DNA from: Gallionella sp.
GTDB lineage: Bacteria > Pseudomonadota > Gammaproteobacteria > Burkholderiales > Gallionellaceae
Assembly (NCBI GenBank): GCA_028687335.1
Contig: JAQUAI010000003.1
Location: 110,506-174,505, forward strand
Direction of reading: 5' to 3'
Length of the DNA: 64,000 bases
In this document: piece after piece, positions 1-8,771 of the stretch
Numbering within the stretch: position 1 is the stretch's first letter
How the letters are laid out: every line of letters begins with the position of its first letter
Translations under genes and position numbers: made by a program
The notes under the pieces: model-generated
Database searches by the model: none
Seen by the model: only the letters and a program-made list of their open reading frames with translations
What the model was told of the DNA's origin: nothing

Positions 1-12
1 AAACAGCCAATG

Positions 13-267
13 TTAAGCCATCGAGCTGATAGATACGGAGCGGTCATAAAGCGTCTCTGGTGAAATATCGATATTACCGGGCCAAACTACCGTTCCATAA
101 TCGACAAAAGCTCTGGTGAATAAAGGTGAATTTTCGAGGTGCGAAAACGGCTTTTTTTTCATGTATGGTGTCATATCGAAAATACGCTTTTCGCCATTCT
201 CAAATTGGAGAAGCAACTTATGATCCGCGCTGGCTTCAACGCTAATAACATCAAGCAAGATCGACAT
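13..267 (-). CDS. DUF2442 family protein
   Basis: The 84-residue product has the layout of the DUF2442 family: a short beta-rich protein with an F-E-N-G-E-K-R-x-F-D core at residues 22-32 and an aromatic/acidic C-terminal half around V-W-P-G-N-I-D. The family has no settled biochemical function; it is often encoded next to DUF4160 genes, and such pairs have been suggested to act like toxin-antitoxin modules. The start is supported by an AAGGAAAA ribosome site just upstream. It begins 9 bp after the corrected stop of the frameshifted DUF4160 gene, so the two form an operon. The family call is from recognition of sequence style, not a search. Confidence 0.75.
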   Translation of the reverse strand: MSILLDVISVEASADHKLLLQFENGEKRIFDMTPYMKKKPFSHLENSPLFTRAFVDYGTVVWPGNIDISPETLYDRSVSISSMA

Positions 268-276
268 ATATTTTCC

Positions 277-545
277 TTATTGAAGCGGTGCAATACGAAA
301 CGGCTGCTCACCCGCAACAGCAAGTTCCCAATCGGCGAAAACTCATCCTTATGAATTTCAATCCACGCCTGAATCATTTTTAGCTGCTTTGGCGGGATGT
401 CTCCTATCAAAACCTCCCCGCCTTCAATGGAAATTGAAGCCTTTGCCCCCGCATAGCAAACGTGAATATGAGGCAGGTTATGGCGGTCATTATCCTCAAA
501 TAAAATGGCCACCAAAATTCCGTAAAACATACTGATCGTCGGCAT
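277..545 (-). pseudogene. DUF4160 family protein, frameshifted
   Basis: The product starts M-P-T-I-S-M-F-Y-G and continues through H-N-L-P-H-I-H and the G-E-V-L-I-G-D-I-P-P motif to I-H-K-D-E-F, which is the DUF4160 pattern. In the annotated frame the protein then runs into unrelated residues. In the next frame, immediately after the T-run at 338-341, the expected family ending appears (A-D-W-E-L-A-V-A-G-E then P-F-R-I-A-P-L) and stops at 277-279, 9 bp before the DUF2442 start. One missing T explains it. The longer open frame starting at 608 has no family support before residue 22. It is either a genuine inactivating mutation or a homopolymer sequencing error. Confidence 0.7.
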
Positions 546-610
546 GATCGGTTTCCCCATAAAGTGAGCTGCGGGAAGTGAGGCAAGCTTCATAAACCCC
601 AAGCGCAAAA

Positions 611-638
611 AACAAGGGAGACCGAAGTCTCCCTTGTT
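611..638 (-). terminator. Rho-independent terminator with UUCG loop
   Basis: A perfect 12-bp stem (611-622 with 627-638) encloses a TTCG tetraloop on the minus strand and is followed by a run of Ts. It lies about 65 bp beyond the stop of the cytochrome-porin gene and ends that transcript. Confidence 0.9.
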
Positions 639-703
639 TATTTGTCAGCAGTTTCGCGGATTGTCGTTTAACACATCAAACGACGCTCCTTGATTCTGTC
701 AAC

Positions 704-1939
704 TTACCACGAAGCTTCCAACATCAATGTAGTCAGCGATGTAACGGCACCAACTGCATTACGGGAAGAGCCGCTGTACGAACTGTAGTTCACGTGCAAA
801 GCAACGTTCTGAACCAAGTCATAAACAGCAGTCAATGTGATAGCGTTATCACCATCTACGCCGGCACCAGCACCAGTTTTAGCGTTACGGTAAGCAGCAC
901 CGATAGACAGTGTGTGTGGGATTACAGTGTAATCAGCACCGATCGTAGTTGCGCTACGAGCAGCAATGCCTGCGTTGAACAAGCCAGCACCCAATGCGAT
1001 TGCAGGTGCATTCGCGTGTTGTGCATAGATACCCAACTCTTTACCGCCAACTTCGGCTTGCGCTTGCACGTCAAAGAAGGTTGCGCGGGATTCCAAGCTG
1101 CCAGAACCAATAGAAGAGGTGCCGCTGAAGTGACCGATACCGCCGACTAAAGCCCAATCACCAATTGTTGGTGTTGCTGCAATACGGAAGTAGCTGTTCT
1201 TCATATCATAGGAAGCTACGCCACCGCCGTTCGCGCCCATCGCAAAATCAGGAGAGAACTTGGTGAATGCTACGTAGCCCATGTCGTTTTGTGCGACGCC
1301 AGTGAAACCGGTTGCAGCTGTTGCTACGCCGATGTACTGAACAGCAGAAGTCTCAGAGCGGTGCTCAGCCCAACGGTTTGCACGCATTACGCCACCACTA
1401 GACAGCTCATAGCCGTACATTGCGCCCAATGCATCAGTTGTGAAGGGAACCAAGCCAATTTTTGCGCCGCCCATGTCGAACATTACTGGCAGTTTGAAGC
1501 CAGCCAGCAAAGCGCCGCCAACAGCTGCAGTGTTACCTTCGAACAAGAAGCCGATATTTTCAGCTACGCGACCCGCGAAGAACAGGCTGAATTCGTCGCC
1601 GAATTGCAACATGCCATCGCTAGGTGTATTGGAAACACCAAGAGCTGGTACGGCACGTGGGCCGTTGTCTTTTTGATAACGAACTTTAGCCAAGATAGCT
1701 GCGTTCAGTGTAGCTGGGATGGACAGGTGTTCGCCTTCCACTTTTTCCTGCGCGCCCATCATGGTGTAACCAGCGGCCTTGAATGCACGACCAAAGCCAT
1801 TCAAAACTGGGAAGTGTTGTGCGTGGCAAGCAGTACATGCCATGCCAGTTTGACGTGCGAATGCTGGCAGAGCAGATGCTTCTGGAGCGAACGCTGCTGC
1901 GGCCATTACGCCGGCGATCGAGAGAACGATTTTCTTCAT
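704..1939 (-). CDS. Cyc2-like monohaem cytochrome-porin fusion, outer membrane
   Basis: The 411-residue protein has a signal peptide (residues 1-23, cut after A-S-A), then a single haem c motif C35-T-A-C38-H39 inside a segment reading F-A-R-Q-T-G-M-A-C and, after the haem, F-P-V-L-N-G-F-G-R-A-F-K. The remainder is made of alternating polar/apolar strands with many G, A, S and Y residues, and ends in W, the usual C-terminal signature of outer-membrane beta-barrels. A haem domain fused to a porin is the Cyc2 architecture, which passes electrons from extracellular Fe(II) across the outer membrane. It stands alone, with a consensus promoter and a strong terminator, which suggests high expression. 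A porin-cytochrome of other function is possible; the iron-oxidase role is inference. Confidence 0.65.
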   Translation of the reverse strand: MKKIVLSIAGVMAAAAFAPEASALPAFARQTGMACTACHAQHFPVLNGFGRAFKAAGYTMMGAQEKVEGEHLSIPATLNAAILAKVRYQKDNGPRAVPALGVSNTPSDGMLQFGDEFSLFFAGRVAENIGFLFEGNTAAVGGALLAGFKLPVMFDMGGAKIGLVPFTTDALGAMYGYELSSGGVMRANRWAEHRSETSAVQYIGVATAATGFTGVAQNDMGYVAFTKFSPDFAMGANGGGVASYDMKNSYFRIAATPTIGDWALVGGIGHFSGTSSIGSGSLESRATFFDVQAQAEVGGKELGIYAQHANAPAIALGAGLFNAGIAARSATTIGADYTVIPHTLSIGAAYRNAKTGAGAGVDGDNAITLTAVYDLVQNVALHVNYSSYSGSSRNAVGAVTSLTTLMLEASW

Positions 1940-2024
1940 TGTGATTTTCCTTATAGAGAAAAAGTTGATTAACGTTATACAACTTGAGTGATCGGAATTA
2001 CCTCCCCTTTCACTGGGTGCGGAC

Positions 2025-2052
2025 TGTATAGAACAGTAAGCAAGGGTGTCAA
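2025..2052 (-). promoter_or_regulatory. Sigma-70 promoter of the cytochrome-porin gene
   Basis: On the minus strand a perfect TTGACA (2047-2052) and TATACA (2025-2030) are 16 bp apart, about 85 bp upstream of the start codon. A six-base inverted repeat (gggtgt 2044-2049 and acaccc 2062-2067) brackets the -35 box, and a second perfect palindrome GTTGCA-TTTT-TGCAAC lies at 2071-2086. These could be operator sites. Confidence 0.65.
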
Positions 2053-2148
2053 AACTTTGTCACACCCTTTGTTGCATTTTTGCAACATATTAGTGTCTGC
2101 TAAAACGCTTACATCACAAAGCGATGCCCCAGAAAACCAATCGGTTGT

Positions 2149-3725
2149 TTATACAAGCACATCGCCTAATGTTGCCAACAGAGGGGATAGGTGCTGCTCA
2201 TACCGCCGCCAACGCTCGACCGAAGATGCGTAAACAGGACGCCTGACCTGTAAAAAACTGGCGGTCTTTACTGGCCTCACATGCTCGTGCGGTAACGCGC
2301 AACTGTCACTCCACGCCAAACCGCAATATTCAAGCATTCTGCGCGTCTGCGTTTCACGGTCTTGCACGATATCCTCGTAATGAACATCCAAAAATGCGCT
2401 GGCTGGCAGTACTCGCCGCCAATGCGCCATCAAACGGTGATAATCACGATAATATTGCCCTAGCTCAATTTGATCGTATGACCATGGGACGTTGTTCTGA
2501 TGGAACAGGTTTGTATAGCACGACAAACAGGTATCCATTGGATTACGATTGACATGGATAATCTTTGCATTAGGTAGCATCAGGTGAATGAGCCCAACGG
2601 CCATGAAGTTGGCTGGCAGCTTGTCGGTAATGCGCTTTGCGCCGGAATGATGTAGCCGAATAGCCGCCAAATACTCGGAAGACCATTGCCCCATGGTAGT
2701 GGACTCTAGCAAACGCAGACTACCGGGGTATACCACGCCAGCCAAATTACGCTGGGTAATACTAAATAAATCAGTCAATTCCCCTGCGCCATGTACGTCG
2801 GGGTGACTAGCCAGAATTTGCTCGGTCAATGTGGTGCCGGAGCGAGGCATGCCCACAATAAAAATCGGCGAGGGGTCGGGATTGCCACAACCACTTAACC
2901 GAGCGAGACGAGCCTCATCAAATATGCGGATCAATTCATCAACGTTATGCGACTCAACTTTGGCATCATATTGAAATGATTTGCGTTTAAGTTGCGCACC
3001 CGCTTGATAGTGCTGGAATGCGGGAGTGCTATCGCCGCTATCGTGATAGCCCTTGGCTAGTGCGTAATGCAAAAACAGGCGATCCGCATCAGGCAATTGC
3101 GGGAGCTGATTACTCAGACGCTGCTCGATTTTAACGAGTTCAATAAAATTGGCATCATCCGCCGCCACTTTTTTACTTTGCGTTAAAAAATAACGCGCTT
3201 CGATACACCCAGGATCAATCGCCAAGACACGCAGAAAACATGCATTAGCCTCCTCAACTTTGTTTAGATGAACCAGCGTAACGCCAAGGTTATGCAGCGC
3301 GTCTAGATACTGGGGCTTCAGCGCAATAGCTCGGCGGAAACAAGGCTCGGCCTCATACTGAAGATTGTGTTTCGCCAACATGTCGCCCAGATTATTCAAG
3401 ACCTCCGCATCGTTTGGAAGAAAATTCGCGGCCTGCTGTAGTGCACACAGAGAATCTTTTCCCTGCAACGATTGTGCGGCACTCAATATTTTCCAACCGA
3501 AACCAGAGCTTGGGTAACGCCGAAGAAACGGAATCAGCTGACGTTCCAGTTCTGGATATTGCCCGCAATGAGCTGATTTTCTTCAGCATGCGAAGGCTGT
3601 TGGTTATCGTTTGATGAGATTGGCTGGCTTGCGTTGACCGATTGACCTGCCAATATATTTTGGCAACACTTTTTGTATTTTTTCCCACTACCGCAAGGGC
3701 AGGGATCGTTTCTGCTTGGTTTCAA
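2149..3725 (-). pseudogene. SEC-C / TPR / sulfotransferase protein, frameshifted
   Basis: The N-terminal part (from ATG at 3725) is a SEC-C zinc motif, [10 protein letters not shown] followed by K-K-C-C. The larger part (in-frame from about 3566) has TPR repeats followed by a sulfotransferase domain with the 5-prime phosphosulfate loop G-M-P-R-S-G-T-T and a 3-prime phosphate-binding stretch N-R-N-P-M-D-T-C. Adding one G in the GGG run at 3562-3564 joins them as [13 protein letters not shown], giving a protein of about 525 residues with the usual domain order of this family. As it stands translation stops at about 3534. The open frame from the TTG at 3486 is an artefact of the break. Family members are thought to sulfate proteins or glycans using PAPS; the substrate is unknown. 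Confidence 0.75.
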
Positions 3726-3851
3726 TTTTTGCCTTTATTGTTGTGTGAATGCTAACCAAGTCGCCGCGCATGACGGAGATTGCGAAACGATATTCTTGGT
3801 GCGGAGTGGCTATTGACCCAATATTTTGGGTAATAGACTTGCACTAATTAA

Positions 3852-3943
3852 TTCGTCGTTGCGAGAAGCTCAGCGACGTGGAAAACCGGCATTCTATTTA
3901 AGATCATTAAAGCGGATTGCCATACTGCACTCGCAATGACGGA
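3852..3943. repeat. Palindromic intergenic repeat
   Basis: The outer arms TTCGTCGTTGCGAG and CTCGCAATGACGGA are inverted copies with 12 of 14 matches, and inner segments (gcgacgtgg and ggattgcca-like) extend the pairing. It has the look of the widespread short palindromic repeats whose ends read CGTCATTGCGAG. It is the only feature between the sulfotransferase gene and ccoS. Confidence 0.7.
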
Positions 3944-3967
3944 CTAGGTGATTAGAGCAGTATCTCC

Positions 3968-4159
3968 CTAGTGCTTTTTATCTGCCTCCGAGCGATCATT
4001 CGGATGCGGCATCATGTCTTCATCGTCGTCCAGCAAGATGCGGCTCCCACCGCCTTCCATATCCTCGTATTGCCCGCGCTTGACCGCGATGATTAACACC
4101 ACCACCAGCAAGATTCCAAAGAACATCATGCCGGGTATCAAACTGTAGATTACGTTCAT
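3968..4159 (-). CDS. ccoS: cbb3-type cytochrome oxidase assembly protein CcoS
   Basis: The 63-residue protein has one N-terminal membrane helix (about residues 5-27) followed by a short cytoplasmic tail rich in Asp and ending in Lys-Lys-His. This is the normal size and form of CcoS/FixS, which is needed for cofactor insertion into the cbb3 oxidase. Its start overlaps the end of the CcoI gene by four bases (ATGA), so translation is probably coupled. It is the last gene of the ccoGHIS maturation operon. Confidence 0.9.
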   Translation of the reverse strand: MNVIYSLIPGMMFFGILLVVVLIIAVKRGQYEDMEGGGSRILLDDDEDMMPHPNDRSEADKKH

Positions 4160-6624
4160 GCCTGTCTCTCTTTCTTGAATAATGTGCGTATGCGCGCGGC
4201 ATTGCCGATCACGATAAGCGAACTGATCGGCATACTGATCGCGGCAACCAATGGGTTAACCAGCGCCATCATCGCCAGCGGCACCATGATGGTGTTATAC
4301 ACGAAAGATAATCCGATATTTTGTTTGATAGTGCGTAATGTCCTGCGCGACAGCAAGGTAGCCAAGCGTACCTTGTCCAACTCGTTGTGCATCAGCACGA
4401 TGTCGGCGCTTTCCACCGATACATCGGTACCGGAACCCAAAGCGATCCCCACATCGGCACGAATCAGTGCGGGCGCGTCATTCACGCCATCGCCCACCAT
4501 CGCCACCACGGCTCCGTTTTGCTGTAAGCCTTGCACGACTTTATCTTTGTCCTGCGGCAGCACCTCGGCGATAACTTCCATCCCCCCCAGCTGGCGCGCA
4601 ATCGCCTCGGCAACCGGACGGCGATCACCGGAAAGTAAGGTCAAGCGAATGCCCGCCGTACGCAACTCATTCACCAGATGTTGCGCATCGCCACGCAATT
4701 GATCCGACAGGGCGATGATCGCGATATGTCTCCCGTCTTGCGCCATATAAACACAGCTCATCGCCTGCGCTTCCAACTCAAGTGCTTTTGCCTGCAAGGT
4801 CGCATCCAATTCAATACCGCACTGAGCTAGCCAACCTGCGCTGCCGAGCAAAATAATTTTGCCGTCTACGGTCGCGCTTACCCCTAAGCCCGCCGTTGCA
4901 TGAAAATCCATCGTCGCAAGCTCGCGGTAAAGCTGCTGCCGCATTTCCGCATAGTCCGTGATAGCCTTTGCCACGCTATGTTCGCTATAGCGTTCGACAG
5001 CCGCAGCACAACGTACCACGCTCAGCTCATCCACTCCGCTTGCGACGTGAAGCCGCGCAACGCTCATCTTGCCTTCGGTTAGTGTGCCGGTTTTGTCGAA
5101 AACAAAATGCGTCACATTGGAAAGGGTTTCCAATACCAAACCATTTTTAACCAATATCCCGTGCTTCGCTCCCAAGCCCGAAGCAACAGCAATCGACATC
5201 GGTGTTGCCATGCCCAGCGCACAGGGGCAAGTGATGATAAGCACCGAGGTTGCCGCCATCAGTGCAAGCTCAAAGCTGTCGCCGCGCCAGATAAAGAATG
5301 TCAGCGTGGCGCAAATAAGTGTAACCAAAACAAACCAAGGCACGACTCCATCCGCTAGACGCTGAATAGGTGCTTTGGATGACTGCGCCTCCTCGACCAA
5401 GCGAATGATGCGCGACAGTGTTGTGTCCTGCAAGGCTGTGCGCACCTCAACCAGCAGCGCCCCGCTGGTATTCAGCGTCCCCGCCGAAACGGATGCGCCC
5501 GCCGATTTACTGACCGCCACTGACTCTCCGCTCAGCATGGATTCATCCACTGCACTGTGCCCTTCCAGCACAATGCCGTCTACCGGCACTTTGTAACCCG
5601 GTTTCACCAATACCTGATCGCCAATTTTCACGCCGCGTATCGGTGTCATCTGCTCCAAGCCATCCTGCATGACGATGGCGACGCGCGGCTGCAATTCCAT
5701 CAAACGCTTGGTCGCAGACACGGCCTGATGCCGGAACATACCTTCCAAATAGCGCCCGACCAGGATGATGAATGTCAGATTGGTGACTGTATCAAAATAC
5801 ACTTCCCCAACCGCATTCGAGTTGATAGTCACATACAGGGAATACAGGTAGGTAACGCTTAAACCGATGGCGATAGGCAAGTCCATCGTCAAGTGTCCGG
5901 CACGCAAACCACCCAATGCACCGCGATAAAAAGGGTAGCCCGAGTACAGCAAGGTTGGGGTTGCCAATGCTAGACCGACCCAATGGAAGAAACCCCGAAA
6001 CTCGTCTTCGTTCGCGCCGCTATACAAGGCAATCGCGATCCACATCATGTTCATCATGGCAAAGCCAGCGAAGAACAAGCGGAACAACATGGCACGGTTG
6101 GTTTTTTTGATTGCGCCTTCGGCACTTTCGGGATCGTACGGCACGGCTGAATAGCCGATTTTGGCCAACCCGCGTATCAGATCGGACAGTTTACTTTTAC
6201 TGTTATCCCAGCGCAGATGCAGGCGTTTGCCAGCTAAATTAACCTCAACCAGACTTACACCAGGCGCGCGCTTTAAGCCGCGCTCAATTAGCCAAACACA
6301 CGCTGCGCAGTGTATGCCCTCAACCAACAGATGAATATCGCGCTGATCGCCAGAGCAGGTGGTGAACTCCTGCTGCACTTCGTCAAAATCGTAGATTTCG
6401 ATATCTTTGGGCGGTTCCGGCGGCGGCCCTAACAGCACGCCTTCCGGTGTGCGTTGATAATACCCCTGCAAGCCCGCTTCAAAGATTGCCTGACACACCG
6501 AAAAACAACCAAAGCAGCAGAAGTGCCGCTCGGCATTGTCCAAATGTGTGTGGAAATCAATCTCGGGGGGAATCGGCAAGCCGCAGTGAAAACAACCCGC
6601 CGAATGAACTTCGCCTCCCGCCAT
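4156..6624 (-). CDS. ccoI: Copper-exporting P1B-type ATPase of cbb3 oxidase maturation (CcoI/FixI)
   Basis: This 822-residue P-type ATPase delivers copper for the CuB centre of the cbb3 oxidase. It has an N-terminal cysteine-rich metal domain (C11, C14, C36, C37, C40, C44), a heavy-metal domain with C106-A-A-C109, the membrane metal site C466-P-C468, the phosphorylated Asp in D510-K-T-G-T-L-T and the hinge G-D-G-V-N-D. The long Cys-rich N-terminus and position between ccoH and ccoS separate it from CopA. The start follows ccoH by 20 bp. Confidence 0.95.
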   Translation of the reverse strand: MAGGEVHSAGCFHCGLPIPPEIDFHTHLDNAERHFCCFGCFSVCQAIFEAGLQGYYQRTPEGVLLGPPPEPPKDIEIYDFDEVQQEFTTCSGDQRDIHLLVEGIHCAACVWLIERGLKRAPGVSLVEVNLAGKRLHLRWDNSKSKLSDLIRGLAKIGYSAVPYDPESAEGAIKKTNRAMLFRLFFAGFAMMNMMWIAIALYSGANEDEFRGFFHWVGLALATPTLLYSGYPFYRGALGGLRAGHLTMDLPIAIGLSVTYLYSLYVTINSNAVGEVYFDTVTNLTFIILVGRYLEGMFRHQAVSATKRLMELQPRVAIVMQDGLEQMTPIRGVKIGDQVLVKPGYKVPVDGIVLEGHSAVDESMLSGESVAVSKSAGASVSAGTLNTSGALLVEVRTALQDTTLSRIIRLVEEAQSSKAPIQRLADGVVPWFVLVTLICATLTFFIWRGDSFELALMAATSVLIITCPCALGMATPMSIAVASGLGAKHGILVKNGLVLETLSNVTHFVFDKTGTLTEGKMSVARLHVASGVDELSVVRCAAAVERYSEHSVAKAITDYAEMRQQLYRELATMDFHATAGLGVSATVDGKIILLGSAGWLAQCGIELDATLQAKALELEAQAMSCVYMAQDGRHIAIIALSDQLRGDAQHLVNELRTAGIRLTLLSGDRRPVAEAIARQLGGMEVIAEVLPQDKDKVVQGLQQNGAVVAMVGDGVNDAPALIRADVGIALGSGTDVSVESADIVLMHNELDKVRLATLLSRRTLRTIKQNIGLSFVYNTIMVPLAMMALVNPLVAAISMPISSLIVIGNAARIRTLFKKERQA

Positions 6625-6644
6625 TTCGTCTACCTCAAATCCGC

Positions 6645-7157
6645 TCAGAGCGTCTCGGCGACTTTAAAGCGATCTGTATCAACACCAAACTTTTCTTCGC
6701 CCCGAGCCACTCGAACATGTAATTCCCAATAGCCCTTCAGCGGGAAGGTAATGTAGCCCTGATAATTACCTGGCGAAACTTCTTTGAATGCCGTGGCGAA
6801 ATCCTTGCTCGCATCAGCCGCGCGGTAAGCCTCCACTTCCAACATTCCGCTCACCGGTTTGCCCGCATTATCGAGCACGCTGATTTCGTAGGCGATGGGC
6901 GTATTAATTACCAACGCCTTGGGTTTATTCAAAGAGACTTTCCACGCGAGTGCTTGCTGGGCTCTCAGTTCGCTCAGAATTTCATCGTTGGCTTTGCGAT
7001 CTTTCGTTTTGTAATCACGCTCAACCAGTGCAGAACGCTGGTCGTTGGCGGAATACCAAATGAACGTGATATTCACCGCCAGCACAATGATAATCAGTGC
7101 CAAGATCGCCAGTGCCCAAGGATTGCGAAAGCCGGTTTTATTATGTTGAGAAATCAT
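6645..7157 (-). CDS. ccoH: FixH/CcoH family protein
   Basis: The 170-residue protein has one N-terminal membrane helix (about residues 12-33) and a periplasmic domain with the FixH pattern, including the P-I-A-Y-E-I-S-V-L-D strand, G-N-Y-Q-G-Y and G-Y-W-E-L-H. CcoH is required for stable assembly of the cbb3 oxidase, probably as a partner of CcoP or of the CcoI copper pump. It lies between ccoG and ccoI in the same direction with short spacers. Confidence 0.9.
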   Translation of the reverse strand: MISQHNKTGFRNPWALAILALIIIVLAVNITFIWYSANDQRSALVERDYKTKDRKANDEILSELRAQQALAWKVSLNKPKALVINTPIAYEISVLDNAGKPVSGMLEVEAYRAADASKDFATAFKEVSPGNYQGYITFPLKGYWELHVRVARGEEKFGVDTDRFKVAETL

Positions 7158-7175
7158 ATGTTGGCTCTGTAACGG

Positions 7176-8609
7176 TTAGCGCGGTTTCGGCGCATTGAAC
7201 TTGGTGTTGTACTCGGCAAAGACAGTCGGGTCATCAACGCTCTCTACACGGAACTGCAACGGTGTGATCTCTTTGTTGATATTCGCACCGGGTGCTTTCA
7301 CAAAGATCGTGAATGAAGTACCGCGACCATGATGCGTCATCGGCATATTTTCCGCGCCGAGGATAACCATATCTTTGATTCCGCCTTCTGCCGAGACTTT
7401 GACGCGGAGATCTTTATCGGTTTTGTTGACGATCTTGAACTCGTATTTATTCTGGATCGAGCCGTCGCTCATGCTGACATACAAAGGCTGACGCTCTGGA
7501 ATAACTTTCAGTGTCATCGAGCCCAAGTGTGTCAACCCGTAAAGAATGCCGGCCAGTGCAGCCATGATGATGGCGATATACACCAAGGTACGTGGATGTT
7601 GATACATCTTCTTCGCAGGCTTACCGGATATTTCATCCAGCGACGCATAGCGAATCAGGCCGCGCGGCTTGCCGATTTTGTCCATGATGGAATCGCACGC
7701 ATCCAGACATAATCCGCAGGTAATACAACCCAGCTGTTGACCTTGACGAATATCCACTCCGGTCGGGCACACTTGAACACATTGGAAGCAGTCAATACAG
7801 TCCCCCTGCGGCGCAACCACTTCGCCACCGCGACGCAATTTGCCACGCGGCTCGCCACGAGTGTAGTCGTAGGTGGGCATGATGGTCTGCGCATCGGTCA
7901 TCACCCCTTGGATACGGGCGTAAGGACAGAGCCAGAAACAGGTTTGCTCGCGCAGCAATCCGGCAAGGATATAAGTGCCCACGAAAAACATGACCAACAC
8001 AATCCAGCTAATCACTCCGAGCTGTAGGTGCAACAACTTATCCCAATAAACGAAGGCATCCACAAACCAGATCGTGAAACTTATGCCGGTCAACAGAGCG
8101 ATCAGCATCCAGCTCAGATGCTTGATGGTTTTCTTTTTAAGCTTGTCAAAATCCCAAGGTGCCTGATCCAACTTACGGCGCGCAGTCGGATTACCCTCGA
8201 TTTTGTCTTCAATCCAGGTAAACCAATCAGTCCACGCTGTTTGAAAACAGAAGTAACCGCACCACACGCGCGAGGCTACCGAAGTCACCGCAAATAGTGT
8301 CATTGCGGCAACTAGCAACACCAGCGAAAGCATCCAAATGTCTTGCGGCAATACAGTCAGACTAAAAAAGTGGAATTGACGGTGTTCGATGTCAAACAAG
8401 ATAGCTTGACCACCATTCCAACGCACATACGGAAACAAGAAAAAGGGCAACCACATTGCCAGCTGCGCACGATCTTTGATCGTTCTGAAAAAACCTGGCA
8501 TACGCTTGGCATGAATAGTCTGCCCCCCCGTATTGACCGACCAAGTTTCAAACTCCTGATAGATACTGGTGACCGCACCAACTTCTTTCTTTTCGGTTTC
8601 TTGGTTCAC
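7176..8609 (-). CDS. ccoG: Cytochrome c oxidase accessory protein CcoG (FixG/RdxA)
   Basis: The 477-residue membrane protein has five or so hydrophobic segments in its first half, a C-F-W-L-C-P-Y motif near residue 224, and a cytoplasmic ferredoxin-like domain with two Cys clusters at residues 271-305 (C-I-D-C-F-Q-C-V-Q-V-C-P and C-I-T-C-G-L-C-L-D-A-C). An Ig-like C-terminal domain follows. CcoG is thought to reduce Cu(II) for CcoI. The start is GTG, preceded by GAGGGGAA. A TAGAAT box lies at 8676-8681 upstream and the ccoP-side transcript ends at 8724-8753, so ccoGHIS is likely a separate transcription unit. Confidence 0.95.
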   Translation of the reverse strand: MNQETEKKEVGAVTSIYQEFETWSVNTGGQTIHAKRMPGFFRTIKDRAQLAMWLPFFLFPYVRWNGGQAILFDIEHRQFHFFSLTVLPQDIWMLSLVLLVAAMTLFAVTSVASRVWCGYFCFQTAWTDWFTWIEDKIEGNPTARRKLDQAPWDFDKLKKKTIKHLSWMLIALLTGISFTIWFVDAFVYWDKLLHLQLGVISWIVLVMFFVGTYILAGLLREQTCFWLCPYARIQGVMTDAQTIMPTYDYTRGEPRGKLRRGGEVVAPQGDCIDCFQCVQVCPTGVDIRQGQQLGCITCGLCLDACDSIMDKIGKPRGLIRYASLDEISGKPAKKMYQHPRTLVYIAIIMAALAGILYGLTHLGSMTLKVIPERQPLYVSMSDGSIQNKYEFKIVNKTDKDLRVKVSAEGGIKDMVILGAENMPMTHHGRGTSFTIFVKAPGANINKEITPLQFRVESVDDPTVFAEYNTKFNAPKPR

Positions 8610-8723
8610 GTTAATTCCCCTCGTTTTTAATTGATTTTACCCTGCTAGACTAGGCCACAAAACAACACTGGAGCGATTCTACGGTTTAAGAAAAACCACT
8701 TCAGTGACATTTTGCACATAATG

Positions 8724-8753
8724 AAAAAAGGAGGAGAGCGAACTCTCCTCCTT
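8724..8753 (-). terminator. Rho-independent terminator of the cbb3 structural operon
   Basis: A perfect 11-bp stem (8728-8738 with 8743-8753) with a TTCG loop on the minus strand is followed by a T-run. It sits about 20 bp beyond the stop of the 42-residue membrane protein and separates ccoNOQP from ccoG. Confidence 0.9.
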
Positions 8754-8771
8754 CTCAGATAATGCAACTAC

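Noticed and set aside
1289..1972. Long plus-strand open frame opposite the cytochrome-porin gene
   Set aside because: It has a Cys-rich, low-plausibility composition and is the mirror of a gene with clear family features. Similar antisense frames over ccoN (10899-12209) and other genes were left out for the same reason.
3486..3486. TTG start for a stand-alone TPR-sulfotransferase
   Set aside because: Conserved family residues continue upstream in the same frame and the codon lies inside them, so it is an internal Leu.
8610..8700. Second FNR box upstream of ccoG
   Set aside because: Only an ATCAA half-site is present; the other half does not match.
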